A stretch of 64,000 nt of DNA. It comes from Prostheceraeus crozeri. Taxonomy: Eukaryota; Platyhelminthes; Polycladida; Euryleptidae. Position numbers and translations under genes: made by a program. The notes beneath the pieces are model-generated. The model was not told the DNA's origin. It searched no databases and saw nothing but the letters and a program-made list of their open reading frames with translations. Position 1 is the stretch's first letter; every line of letters begins with the position of its first letter. Of the stretch, positions 20,851-33,770 are shown piece after piece. The DNA lies in NCBI GenBank assembly GCA_907163375.1, contig CAJQUW010011280.1:558001-622000 (forward strand). Reading direction: 5' to 3'.

Positions 20851-23800
20851 ATCGATTGCTTCAAAAACTAAGTCATGTTTGGAAACTCGACTATATGAAA
20901 CAAATGAAATCATTTCGCTAAAATTTTCTGTGTCAATACTTGAGGCACATGTACCAGACTTCATGCATATTTACAACGATTATTATTTGAATGCTCAATC
21001 AGATGAATCACAGCTTTGCGTGTAATTAGGACATAGGTTGCGCACGTAGAGGAAGGGGATGGAGTCCATGTCCCCACTTTTGTAGTCTAAAAAATCGAAA
21101 AATGGAACATAAGTGATTTAGCAGACTTAGTCTCTGAAATCATCAAGGATTGAAATGTTAACTAAGTGTACATGTTCCGCTGCATATGGGCGTACACGTC
21201 GAAAACGAATATCACATGTAATTTCAACGAATAAGAAAATACTTTCTAAATTCGTCTAGCAATACTCGATTTGTTATCAGATTAATCATCATCTTACTCA
21301 TGAATTTTCATCATATTAACGTCATGACATGAGTCAAAAATCAAAACGTTTTATTACTGACTTGCGGCTAACATAAATGATATCTATAGTGAAGTACAGA
21401 TTAATAGTGATATCATTTGAAGATGAAATGAACAGAAACATGGCACGAAGGGTACTGGAAGTTGAAATGTTTAAATGTCGAATGTGCTATGAAGGAAGGA
21501 GAGATAGACTTTTGTTATCAATGTCAAATTCAGGCATTTCTATACATTGGCATTCGTCACAAGGCAAAGTGTTTAATAAGAGGCGGTCCAAAAAGGCTGT
21601 TAATAATAGGAGGTGAGATGTCCATTATATTGTAGAGTTTCAAATCCAATAGAAAGTACTTGCTGAGTAGTGCTGCTAGTCTACTTATGTTGCACACTTA
21701 ATTCGTGATTTCTTATCAGCCCAGGTTAACAAAAATTTCTTCCGATGTGTACAGCACAAATGGGGAAGCAATTAACAAAGCAGGAAGCAATCAATTGCAA
21801 TTATTTGATGACAGCGATCAATTAATTGCGATTAAGAGATGACATGACACAATCAATTAAATTAGGTTAATTGCTGTCGTCAATCAGCATATTGTGATTT
21901 TTTATTATCACCGTCTATATGGATTTATCAAATTCTTGATGTTGGATATTCAACTTTGATTTTTCACTTCAATATATAATGTAAAGCTAATGAAATAATG
22001 CAATAAATTAAAGGAAAATGAATAAAAGTAATAGATTATTGCCAAGCTAAAACTATATAAAGCTTTACAAGTCATATGCTACCTCAGTGTCTGTTTGTAG
22101 AGAACTTGGCAGTGAGTAGGTCTCATATATGAAATGCATATTACTATATTCGCATAATTGGAAGTGAATATTGAGGAATTTTATAACAGACTTAAATTTG
22201 TGCCTCGTAATTGCTGTGATAATCAATAAAGAAGTAAGTGATTGAAAAATCATGCATTCCTGTTGACAACAGTACATAAAGTAAAGATTTTCAATAGTTA
22301 TTGCAAAATTATTGTGCTCTACAGGATGGGATACTGAATAAGGCATGCACCAGATCCTGTAGAAGCTATTGAGTTTGAGATAAGGTGTACTGTATAGTAG
22401 CATCTCAAAATCATCACTCTACGATGCTGCATGGTGGTCGCAAGTTAAGCATTTATTAATCAACTAAATTCACTTTCATTACATTAAATGACTCGATGAC
22501 ACCTATCAATTGATTGCAATCTTTTGTTGGTGGCAATCAATTGATTTCGACCAATTGCATGCACATGTAAGTGCAGGTTCAATCAACTTCGTCCTTGAAG
22601 TGCGAAACGTCGACATTGAAAACACATTATTTGTCGACTTGTGCCGTATGATCATCTGGAGACAATCCACGACAGGCCTATTTGAAAAATATGAATTTCA
22701 ACCACCTATAGCTCCTACATTTCTGTATTTTATGTTCAACTTTTAAACCAATTATCGAATGAATTTCAAATTTGAACCACAAGTGTCTCAGCAAATGATG
22801 TACATATAGTCTGCACTTTATGGTCGGCAAGCAAATGGTCTGATAGTTAATATGATAATTTTGATCAGCGTTTGAAATTTGGTCCATCATAAAAACTTGT
22901 GACAGAAAACATTGTTGCTGCTTACTTACTTTAAACACGCGCATTTTCAATGTAAGTTTATTATAACAATGCAGCGTATATTGCATAGCAATGAAAATCG
23001 AAAGTTAAGTTGCATCATGACTTAACAGATGTCAATTATTGCCGGTAGCTATGGGCTAATTCAGACAATAATGTGAAATCTCTTAATGTGACATATCATA
23101 TTACATTAAAAAGTTACTTCTTCAGAACTTGGAACATTGAAGGAAATTAGTATTATTCTACCACCAAACTTTAATGATATCATGAATTTGTGATCTGAAA
23201 CACATCTTTCTGATAATCCAAAGATGTGTTACTATGTTGTATACCGGTACATAAATTCAAGTTCATCGATTTTGTCATTCATCTTGTCATTGAAATGCTC
23301 CTTTCATCCTCTCAATTAGCCTTAATTATGTTTCGAATCTTTTTATCCAAAGGCACAATGTATGCAAGTTTTACTTTTTGAGTCAATTAATTTGCCATTT
23401 TAATTGTGTCGAGTCCCAAATAATACAGCCGATGAAAGTTACAAGTGATTTAACCAGTTTGTTTTGCTTAACAGGATGCAAGAAGATAGGAGATAGAAGT
23501 CTGTGCGTTCTAAGTTTGCTGCCTAGAGGTAAACGTGATAATAATCACGTTCATATGAGTTTTCAGTCTTGTTTAATTAGTGACAGTATTTACAAAAATC
23601 AAAAGGAAATGAGAACTATCTTTTTAACACTTACAAATGAATGAGCCGTGAGGCTTATCGTTGAGTATCTAAATATCTAAGAAGACTATTTTGGCGGTGA
23701 TTTTAACTAAGCTTATTTATCGCAAGGATTAGCATATCGTGCAGCAAATTAAGTTTTCTCATTACAGCGCACCTTGGAATGTTGTTAAATTAAAATCTTT

Positions 23801-25229
23801 GTAGATTCAGTTATCAATAGCACCAACAACAGGGGGATTAAATCGCATCATTGAAGAAATAAAAAAATTGTAGTAGACTTGAATCTAAGAAACTCTCATG
23901 AGCTCATCAACCTGTCTCATCAACCTGAGAAAAACAACGTAACCTCTTGAATTCACAAAAGAATTTCCTGTCCCGAATCGAAAATCTGATATTAGTCATA
24001 TCATAATAATTTTCGAGAGACGCGTTCTTGAATCAGAAATCAACAAGCTCTCGCTGTTTGATTAGTTCCGTCTAATTCAACAATAATGAAATGAGATATT
24101 ATTAGAGATGTGAGTATTAGGTTTTGCCGTATGATTGGCTGCATCCCTGCGCTGTTCAAATTAATTATAAGATGATATATCTGTTTCAAAAATGTTATAG
24201 AACAAACGTAGTGCTTATTTGATGCTATAAATGTTTGAACTTCAATGCAGAAAATTGATGCAAGCATTTAAAGAAACATTTGTATTGCCAGTACATGCTC
24301 AATTTAACCCTCGCCCCACTGAGGTGTTTCTGCAAGGGAAGAAACAACCCAATTTGGTGACTTCATCGAGACACTGAGGCTAAAACCAACATGATCCTGT
24401 GAAAATTTCAGTAATTGCTGATTAGATGCAGAACTAAAAAGTACAAAAATAATAAAAAATCGTATGCAAAAATTGAATTTCAAATTTCAAACATGCTTAC
24501 ATAATAAGCAGATAATTTTAAATTCAAAGATTTTGCATTTGTGAATATCTCTGCACTGTATGTTAATAGTAGGAATTCTTTATGTAATATTAACTTATTT
24601 CATCAAGAATTGATGCCGCAATACACATTAGAAGTGAATATATACCGAAATCAGCGAAAATATTCCAAACATTCAAATTTTAAAATAGCTCTAACTCCAA
24701 AAGTATTGTGCCAAATTTATTATCCTTCTGTCAAAAGTTGCATAATACGTAGAAAGTAAGCTACTAGAAATCTGGTGGCCACAGCTTGCTTGGTCTAGAA
24801 AATATTCAAAAAATTCGCCAGGGGGGCAGGGTTTTAAACAATTATCAACAAAACAGTAGCAAAATTTCAGGTGGACATTTTGCTTTGCACTTCGATATCA
24901 TATTTTTTGGTGTAGGCTTTGTTTTCAAGCGGTCAACGAGAGCCACATTTTGAATGAAGCACATTTATGAAATTGCAGATTTATTTATTGTACCATTTAC
25001 ATGGGTACCCTCTTTGCTCCTTTGTTGCGACATCATGCGGGCAGTGGGGCATGTGGGACTCATATCGCATCACTGAATTAACTGAAGGTAATCCAGATTA
25101 CACCACTCAAATATGATATCAATATCTCCAGTTACTTAAACTTATAGTTTAGACCATTCAAGCATCCTAGGCATGATTATCAAAATAAAATCATGATGTA
25201 CATGTACCTGCATGTTTGTTATTCAAGTT
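20851..25229. other. Mostly empty AT-rich stretch
   Basis: No gene is supported. Near 21740-21870 and again at 22440-22570 there are clustered words of the type caattgattgcaat and gatgacac in roughly inverted arrangement, possibly the ends of a decayed 0.8-kb DNA element, but I cannot fix termini or a target duplication. Frames of 60-112 residues (for example 22065-22403 minus, 23378-23644 plus) show no motif. Confidence 0.35.
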
Positions 25230-25414
25230 TTATAATTGATGGTTTGTGGCTTCTGGAAGATCATGAAGCGAAGTGTGGATAATGTCGTTGCCTGGATGTT
25301 TCCGGCCTAATACGGACATGTGAACAAAACGCAAATGATGGTTTGCATTTGGCTCCTCTTCGGATAAGCCGCAATTGTAACAAAACGTCTGTAACTGTGT
25401 AAATACTACAAGTA
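25230..25414 (-). pseudogene. Coding-like segment with a CxxC...HH motif
   Basis: An open minus frame without its own ATG contains FCYNCGLSEEEPNANHHLRF, then MSVLGRKHPGNDIIH, and stops. The C-x2-C followed by a His-His pair resembles the zinc-knuckle-like tail (CxxCG..EE...H.L) at the C-terminus of some LINE reverse transcriptases, and I lean to that. Upstream frames do not extend the similarity. A host exon is the alternative: an acceptor-like ATTTACACAG lies within it. Confidence 0.3.
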
Positions 25415-28400
25415 ATCAGTTGCCATTTGCATCAATTAAGCATTTTGAAAGACACTATGACAAGTCCCATAATGTTCAAAATAATAAGCTTCCTCTAATC
25501 CGTGTTTAACCGGACAGAATCCTTTTCAGTTAATTTGATGTAGCATCCGAAGGCTGTTTCTTAGTCTGCATGTTTCTATAAATAGCAATTCAACATTGCG
25601 CTGATTACAACTTAAATATAGATATTTGAAAATACATGCAAATATCATTTAAAAGGGATCGCCTAAATTATGTCGAAATTAAGTCGATTCTCATTTCTTC
25701 CAGTCGTGTCGTACAGCAACGTGGAATACATCATTCGAGAGCTTGCGTTCTCAGTTTTCAAAAAAAGCTGTGATGAATTTGCATCCGCCATTGTATTTGC
25801 TGGACAGTGGTCAAAACATGAAAACCGCTCAATTTAAAGATCGCAAGTTTTTAATTAGAAAACATGTGAGTATAATAATGAATCAGGAACGAGCGGAAGG
25901 AGTATTTTCTGAATTTTCTTTTGATACATTGCTCATCGAATTCGGTGAACTAGGAAAGAAGTAGTGTCATTGTTTAGTTATCAGAAATTCGTGGCTCTAT
26001 TGACTGAAAATATCATATTCTCACTTTTTCATCAAAAATGTCAGTGTTTGGTGTCTTTACAGTCCTTACAATGCAAGGAATGAGAATTTATAAGTTACTA
26101 AGTTTATTCAAATCAGTCCAATAGTTATTTTTCAAACTTCTTGCAACATTCTTCTCATTACCGCTAAAGTACACAAACACCAAGCAAACAAGGTCAACTA
26201 AGATACAAAGCACTTGCGTTGAGTGGTCGACCAACATCATTAAGTCTTCGATTTTCAGATTTGATCATGTCGTTTTTCATGTATATCTATATAATTTTCG
26301 TGATGCTGTTGAACAACTTGTAAGTTGGCGTCGTTCATAGAACCCAGTGGATTGGAAATGTGTTCTACACGACCAGAGACAGTGTTGAGCATGCCGTCCT
26401 CAGCTTCTCTCTGTGCTCGTTGAGGCGCAAGCTGCCAGGTAGCCCTTATCTTGTCCGAAGAATAGCATTGAGGCTGATATTATATCCCCGACAATTACGA
26501 TCGTAGGTAAATTTCCGATGATAACCGACGTTGACAGATGACACACACTATATACAGTGTTCCACGACATTGCAGACCAATACTTGGGGAAAAGCGATGC
26601 CAAATGACCAACTAACACCCAAGATCGCCTTTTCATCTGGTAGTTAAACTATCGCACGACAGACCGCAGACAGTTTAAACAGACAGTTAATGGCTTCAAT
26701 GTGAGTTTTTAGTGCCTGTGGCAGAAACCTAAGTCATACTCCTTACTGAAGTAACCAAAGTAAACAGACCTTACAAATAAGAAGTAATACTCGACACAAA
26801 ATTTCAGATGATTGTAACCGCAATGTAATTATTTTGTTGCTGTGTTGTATACCAAAATTGTTGTTTACCTGTGAGATGCGCAATTGAAAAAGTGCAGGGA
26901 AAAACACGTCCTTCTAATAATAATTACAACGAAGATGAGAAAAGGATGAAAAATTATTTAAAGCAATGTCAGTGTTCTTTTGAGATGCAATGAAATTAGC
27001 GGCAAGATCTGATTAACGATTGAAAATCTTTTCTTTTGCGTCATCCGGTTGAGAAGAGCTCGGATGAATCTTGTCTCATGGATTTTCTTAAACTCATTTT
27101 CAACAGGTGTCACAATACAATCTCTCTGATTCGGATGCCATATACCATTGCGTTTCATATGAAATAACTTCATGTAAGGATCAGTACCCAAAACATCGGC
27201 AGTAATGTAAATTTTGATTACTATTTTGGCATAGAAAAATTCAGGAAAGAGTTTCAATAGTTTCAATATCTTTGTTTAGACTTTCGTGTATGAATATGAT
27301 CTTCCCTTCCACTAACACAAGACACCACTATAGATAAATGAATATATAATAAATAAATAAATAGTAATAATTACAAACAAATGTATGTATATACATAATC
27401 TGCATATGGTAGCCTACATTAATAAAGAACATAACAGTGCATAGTTGTAAAAGTTTATGACTTGTTAATCACGAAACCGGTGACAAAAACCATTTTTTCT
27501 ATATGCAGATAAGAAGAATCAATTCTAATTATCCGAAATTAAAATTACCGTATAATGTGCAACATTTAAGTTTCAAATTGATTCAATTTCCAAAGTGTTG
27601 ATTAATCTTGGTTTGACAAGTCAATGGAAAGATTGATATATCTAATAATTATCAGATAATTTCTTAATCTGCGTTCATAATCGCTGCTGCACCGAAGCCA
27701 TCGTTAGCATATTTAAGGATTGCCTGAAGGCACATCGAAAGCATACATTGAATGATCGAAGGTGCCTATATTTATTCCCCTTTAGGGTGTGGTTTTGCTT
27801 GCATCGCTGAAATCTGGTCGATTGTAATTAGTTTAACAGCATGCGATTTTAAAACATTTTCCTGGAGGACAAAAAGACTACCATTTACCTGCAGATGTGA
27901 AAACAATTTGAGACTTGAGTAGATCAACATCGCTGCTTTGCTCTAAAAATGAGTTATTTCATCCTGAGCTTGGTACTTCGTGTAAAGAAGTAGACGAAGA
28001 TTGTGGTGTGTAAAGATAGGTAGTGTGCATATTTGAAATATATTTGAGCAAACGTAATTGCAACAATTATTGGGTTTAATGATATTCTATTATTTATACA
28101 GATTTATTATGTGAGACATTACAAATAAATTGAACTTAATTGTCAATAACAGTCAGTGTGAGTAGAAATGAAATAGTTTTCCTGAAAATCACCACACTTC
28201 TCGTTCAGAGATACTAGAATTTTGTTATATTTAAGTAACATGAACCTTGTAAAAAACAAAATAGAGATAAACTTTTCAAACAGAGATCTTTAAAAAATTA
28301 GCTCAAAAAGATGAGCTAATTGATCATGATTTCATGATTTAAGTCTTCACACAAAAAGATTGGTAACTTGATTTGGTTCTTGTTTCAATTTTTGAGCTTG

Positions 28401-29534
28401 TTGACTCCATAAATTTCGTTAATAGCATAATTCTCCATCAGGCTGACAGGATTGTACACAGTCAGGTTTTACTCGACCTAACCCAACCAGTAACATGTGT
28501 GAAAATCTCAACCCACCCGGCCGGTCGATTGGTGGACCGGCAATTTTCTAATGTCATGTTCTTATTCAATTACAGGTAAATGAATAAAAAAACTCGTTGA
28601 GAAAAACTTCCTTTCATTTTATTCAAATTAAGCGAAGGATTTGCAAAATTCCACCTTAGTGACTTCCATCTTGCACCAACCATTCTATCCAAAAAAGACT
28701 CTCTGCTTAAACCACTCTCTACCAGCTTGCGGAGCAGTCACAGTTGGTCATCATTCCCGGGTATGTGGTAATCATTGAAAATGTAGACAAATGCAGTAGT
28801 GAATGCATAGATACATTATTGTAACAGAAGCGTTTAAGTACGCGAAACTGATGCTGTTCACCGATGATGGTACGTTACCCGTAATGAAAAACTTCTGGTA
28901 CAATAATATATATCTATGCATGTGGTGATCACTTTAGACACAGCGGCATTTGTAGTTTGTTTCGAAGAAGTACATTTTGATACAAATAATTAAGATTCTT
29001 ACTTATGCATGGAAAATTAAATTGCTTCCTTTTTCGTATCGTTCATGTTTCAGATATTTACCAATATAGCATCGAATCTACGAATCAGGTTCAAACATGA
29101 GGTATAACTTAATTCTTTGTAGCATATAAACTCAATATTCTTTGATTATCTTTGATTTGTCATTGTTAAATTTGTATTGGATGAATCAGCCATTATGTCA
29201 TTTGATATCAACCTTTAGTTACATTTGATCGAGAAAACCTATAATTCATAAGAATTCTATGAATCAATATGAAAACTGAGTGTTTTCGGAGATACAAATT
29301 GCCATCCGCTTCAACTACCAAAGACCATTAATATGAGCTTCTTTAAGTCCAACTAGAGTTTCAACACTGCTTGCAGATAATAAAGATCGATCTGAAGTAC
29401 AAATCTCTCCGGTGATAGAAGAATGTCGCACACTTTCTCCGCTTGATGCTTGGGCCACATAAATCCGACGGCGCATCTATGATAACAACGGAAATGCATC
29501 GTACTCTCTGCCAAATCTTTCACTTTGTCAAATA
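25415..29534. other. Sparse stretch with one decayed coding patch
   Basis: At 26322-26504 the plus strand is open and protein-like (TQWIGNVFYTTRDSVEHAVL). The next 180 bp stay coding-like in another frame (IEADIISPTITIVGKFPM). The patch looks broken and the family is unknown, possibly a mobile element. The 102-codon minus frame at 26958-27266 has no motif. Near 28470-28550 words such as ctaacccaaccag and cccggccgg suggest a decayed element end. The rest is featureless. Confidence 0.3.
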
Positions 29535-30088
29535 CCGTAAGTTGGGGGGCGGGTCACCTAACTTGGAATAAGTATCAGAGCCTTGCGATCTGAGAAATTA
29601 TCACTTTTTGGAAAGTTGCACATAATGGCAAGTTTATCATGACAGAAAATAGAATGCATATTTTATATATATAAAGTACAAAAAAAGAAATTTTTCTTAT
29701 GTCGCAAATCGTGTTATTTAAACACCAGCCAAAACTTTGATACTGCACAATAGAGAGCACTTCATTTTCATTTGATATACATATGATGACCTCAAGAACT
29801 GTTATGCAGGTATAATTATCCAGTTTCTGAAGACGACAGCAATAATATAGGATCGAGTTTTAAATGATGTTCGTCGTGCTCCCCATAGGCCGTAAGTAGG
29901 GTAACTAAGAAAATGCGAATTAATAATGAAATATAAAAGCCAGTTACAGATTCATTGCATAGACGAATGGCCACCATGTGTGGTCACTGCATCATCTTCC
30001 TGGCCTGATTACAAAATCACAGTACTACATTAGAGAGCAGGGGCCCATGAAACCCTTATAAATTGACCCTATTCACTCCAACTTACGG
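29535..30088. mobile_element. TA-flanked MITE, 0.55 kb
   Basis: The left end is CCGTAAGTTGGGGGGCGGGT and the reverse complement of the right end is CCGTAAGTTGGAGTGAATAG, sharing 11 outer bases, with GGGTCA further in on both sides. TA dinucleotides border both ends (29533-29534 and 30089-30090), as for Tc1/mariner-type insertions. An extra internal ccgtaagtagggtaacta near 29890 echoes the terminal motif. It has no coding capacity. Confidence 0.65.
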
Positions 30089-31140
30089 TACATTCTTATG
30101 AATACGTACACAGTATTTGATGCACTGCCTCTTGTCGCGGCAAAGGGGTCTGCTTCAGTCGCACTATCTTCAACACCCTGAAGTCTTTAAATCTAATTTT
30201 GAGCAAATTTTCATTTCAATAGCTTTTAAATGTGCTTTTCAAGAATCATTTTCAAGCATCTTAAAACTTTTTGGATGATTCTTGACCGGTTTTTCAACCG
30301 GTGTCAGTCTGCAAGTTGGCAAAATTTCAACCTAACCGAACCGGAACCGGCTACAATTACCCTGAGTTGTGAATCTGTTAATTGAACAATTGTATAAATT
30401 ACTAGCTAACAGAATGCATGATTGGTTCAATAAAAATTATTGTGTAGAATTGATATATGCTTAGTTTGAAATTTACCATATACTATTGAATATGCTCTCC
30501 GGCAATGATTAGGTTGTATTTTTATTTATACTCGTGCGAGTGGATTAATTTAATTTTCTTATATATGATTTTTGGTTTAATCAAGTTTTATTTTTTATCT
30601 AAATCATATTGTGGGTCCTTTCTGTATATTTTATGTTATGAATATTATGAATCATTTGTGGAAAAAAAAGAAAATCTATTTCAATACCCCCAGCAGCAAT
30701 TGACAGGGTTTCCGTGGGGATTGAATTTTGAGTATCCACCCCACCCCATACCCACAGAAAAACCTGTGGTCATCCTCACAGAGTCCCCATACTCACAGGA
30801 TAAGTCATCAAATTTATATGCTATTTTTCTTCATATAGAATAGCTGATGTCTAATATTTCAATCTCAGTAGAATTTACAACTTTATACGATCCGATGATT
30901 ACCAATGCGATGACTTGATTGTAAGACAATGATTTCCACTTTAATTTACTTTCTGTCACCTTATCAACTCATGTGCATGGATATTATTTCTACAACACAA
31001 TCGAACTCAGACGAATGCATTTGTATTGAATTGACTCTTCAATGATTGGCAGCCAGGGGAGACCGCACAGAAACAGTGATAGATAGAGAGTTGTTAGTGA
31101 CAAGGTAATGTCAATGGGTGAATTATACTGTTAGAGATTT
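30089..31140. other. Non-coding stretch with a GGGTATGGGTGGGG-type repeat
   Basis: Around 30700-30800 are ccaccccatacccacag, cacagagtcccc and ggggattg words that recur at 35095-35190. They look like a dispersed element's subterminal repeats. At 30285-30360 ccggtt/aaccgg words cluster. There is no convincing gene; the 112-codon plus frame at 30505-30843 runs through this repeat. Confidence 0.35.
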
Positions 31141-31205
31141 GTTAGCCTAGTGTTTAGGTGTGGTCGCCCCAGGCCGTCAGACATAGCGGGTTCCAATTGA
31201 CATTA
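31141..31205 (+). repeat. tRNA-derived SINE head
   Basis: An A-box-like ttagcctagtgtttaggtg and, 40 bp on, a B-box-like gcgggttccaattga have the spacing of a polymerase III internal promoter. A cloverleaf is not fully intact, so this is a SINE head or tRNA relic, not a working tRNA. The 3' limit is unclear. Confidence 0.5.
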
Positions 31206-32231
31206 TTTGTACTTGGCCAAAAGTAACGAACCAAGACAAATGGCTTCATGTAGTGAACTTACCCAGGTCTCATAAGAGTATGTAGAGTCAGCCGGATCAC
31301 TCAGGATATAATTTTCCTCATAAGCAACTATTGCAGTGCTGTTATTCTTCGTAATTGCATGGAACATGGTCATCACTCACTGGAGAGGTTTCAAACTGAA
31401 ATTGTTTGCAAGTTTCTTGACAAGTTTCCTGCAGGCAAATTGAGATGCCTATTTACTACCTGTCGATGAAAGAGTCACCAGAAATTGTTATTGTGTTTTG
31501 ACATTTACGATCTTTGAGCACGTTTTGGGTACCGATCTTTACTTAATCAGAACACGCCGATGCGTTGCTGACCGTTGTTGGTACCGGCAAGGATGATGTG
31601 GACTACTCGTTATACGAGTCATGCACATAGATGAGAAAAGTAGAAAAAGATAAGATCAAAATGTTGATTGAAGCTTTCGGATGACCTGTCAGTCGTTTAG
31701 TGGGATGTCTTTGGTGTAACAAAAGTTTTCGATCACTGTCTTTTCCATTGACTATTACTTCACTGACGACATTTAGGAAATCGTCATAGCTTAGTTCTCA
31801 TACGATGATGAAAGTCATCCCAGTAGCCATTTATAATAGAATATAATGCTTACTAATTTAAATTATTAGTTAAAGTAGTCCTAATGAGGACTGATGGCGT
31901 TCTCCAATCCGCAAGTGTACAAAGGCAATGCTAGTGTAACCATTGGATTAATCAGTTCTTAAAAGAACTCAATGTAGCTTTCTCGTGGCAACGAATTAAA
32001 ATTGATCAGCTTTGGCCCAATATCTGGTAAAAATGGAAATCTTAAGACTTGTACTAATACCATAGATTCCAAACACTGCCGTATACACGTTCAAAGCAGA
32101 CGTCTAATATACTGTACCGACTACAGATGCTGATAGTAGAAATAGAATAAGACAATGATCACCGTAGGTTAAAGAAATTAAAAATGGATATTATAAAACA
32201 ACAGGAAACCGATGAATAGAAATTGGAAAAG
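31206..32231. other. Non-coding stretch
   Basis: No gene is supported. A 48-bp minus-strand block at 31381-31428 sits between a tgcctgcag acceptor and a GTGAGT donor and could be a microexon (ETCQETCKQFQFETSP in one phase), but nothing else backs it. Confidence 0.3.
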
Positions 32232-32435
32232 TGGAGGTAAAATATGGAAATACAACGATGCTACTACACCGATTACAAGTGAACTATATCTGACACTACA
32301 CAAAGTGGATAATGGTAAGAGTGGATAAGTGGAAAGTGGATAATGGAGGTAAACAATAGAACTACAATGACATTCTACTACACCGAAAGCAATGAAACTA
32401 TACACACTATACCTAAGACTACACATGGAAAATAC
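32232..32435. repeat. Imperfect tandem duplication, about 111-bp period
   Basis: Two units start tggaggtaaaatatggaaat and tggaggtaaacaatagaa. Each continues through ctactacaccga and aactata to gac-tacaca. Between them are short gtggataa repeats. The 116-codon minus frame across it (32178-32528) is repetitive because of this (CSLRYS and CSVRYS). Confidence 0.65.
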
Positions 32436-32944
32436 TATTTCTTCACTTGAATTTGTTATCACCAGTTTCTTCATCCGTCTATAGTACTTCATGTAATTCC
32501 ACATTTCTTCATTTGAATTACAATACATCGACCACTACTTCAGCTACCGATTAAGGGATATAAAACATAATACTGCAGTCCGTCAGTCATTTTACGCTAA
32601 AGCGCTATTGATTTACAATCAAAATTTAGGGAATTGGGGAATCAAATTTAAAATAGTATTAAGAATTTATCGTACAGTTACGAACAAAAATTTATCGGTT
32701 ACAGTTACAAAAAATTGAGCGATGTCCGGTGCGCTCACGAATTAATTGTTCATCTATATTTTAATGTATAGATTTTTCGTCGCGCATGTGACCTTCAGTG
32801 TGCGGTAATGTTTGAGGTGAGGTGAGCCTTCTGCCTTCAGCATTTGGCAACAGCTTTGGTACAGTTTTATAAGTTTATAAGTGGCACAGACGATTTCACA
32901 CTATTAAATGTTTGTTTATTTGATTTGTCGGTTTTCCCGACAAA

Positions 32945-32993
32945 ATGACGAAACTTGCCCTCAGCGTCTTCGCACGTGAACAAACGGTCAATA
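32945..32993 (+). CDS. Candidate first coding exon, 16 codons
   Basis: ACAAAATGA gives a good start context. The frame reads MTKLALSVFAREQTVN plus one base and ends at a GTAAGTG donor. The 300 bp upstream are richer in CpG than the surroundings (tccggtgcgctcacg, cgtcgcgcatg), which suits a promoter. The next exon is not identified; the open frame at 33304-33566 is the nearest candidate but does not join in phase at an obvious acceptor. Confidence 0.3.
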
Positions 32994-33303
32994 GTAAGTG
33001 TTCTATGCTCATCGCGTGAGCGCAACCCGAGACTTTTGCTGTTTCGAGAACTGTTATTTGACTGATGTAGGATGTAAAATGGTGATTTTTTTCTTCTTCG
33101 TGACTATATGAAGTCTAATTTATATGACATGATCAATTATGGGTGGTTGACGGCTAAACAAAAACAAAAATTTCTCTTCTTCCTTATCTTATTGCACTTA
33201 GTAATTACGCAATAGCCGGTTTGTTTGTGTTTCCCTTCTTTCTGAGAGAGAGAAGGAAAGTCAAGACCAGACAGACTGAAGAGTGTGATGACTTAAGACT
33301 TCC

Positions 33304-33566
33304 ATGTGTATCCCACTATCCCACTATTGTAATACGCAACATCCTCAAAACACTGTCATTTCTTTTCCCGACGCTAAAAGAGTACCGATAAATGAAATGG
33401 GAAACCATCCGAGTACGCTAAATCTGTTATCGTCCGCGAACGCCATTTATCGGTACAGTTACGACAACAGCAGGTACTCGTCTAGTTGTGTTTCGACCCC
33501 TAACCTGAACACTCAAACCCAGACGAGCGGGGTCCCACACATAGTGGCTGACAAAATACTGAATAG
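33304..33566 (+). CDS. Candidate exon, Ser/Asn/Thr-rich
   Basis: An ATG frame reads through DAKRVPINEMGNHPSTLNLL and NAIYRYSYDNSRYSSSC to HIVADKILN and ends AG before a GTAATG donor. Composition is balanced and CpG content is high for the window. An in-frame TGA four codons upstream makes this either a first coding exon or one beginning at a poor acceptor. Low-complexity hydrophilic composition suggests a disordered region. I do not recognise the protein. Confidence 0.35.
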
Positions 33567-33617
33567 GTAATGATATGTCTTGAAAGATATGCCACAAAGA
33601 TAAATCAGACATCATTC

Positions 33618-33770
33618 AATTGTTGCGTTTCCCACATGTAAACTGATCCTGTCATTAAATTCATCCCATCAATAAATACAGTATGCTTTTTGCGATCCGC
33701 ACATGTAAACAAATCGTGTACATCAATCTTTGCCTTTTCGATTCCCACAAGTAAACAGATCCTGTTCATC
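33618..33770 (-). repeat. Three degenerate tandem units
   Basis: Read on the minus strand, three units of about 46-60 bp share GATGNANNNGAT followed by TGTTTACATGTG and a GGGAATCG-like end. Two units translate in one phase to DLFTCGNRK-like and DLFTCADRK, which hints at decay of a repeat-encoding gene, but the frames do not stay aligned. It lies 50 bp right of the exon candidate at 33304-33566. Confidence 0.5.

Noticed and set aside
26958-27266. 102-codon minus-strand frame
   Set aside because: Plausible composition in part, but no motif, splice context or neighbour supports it.
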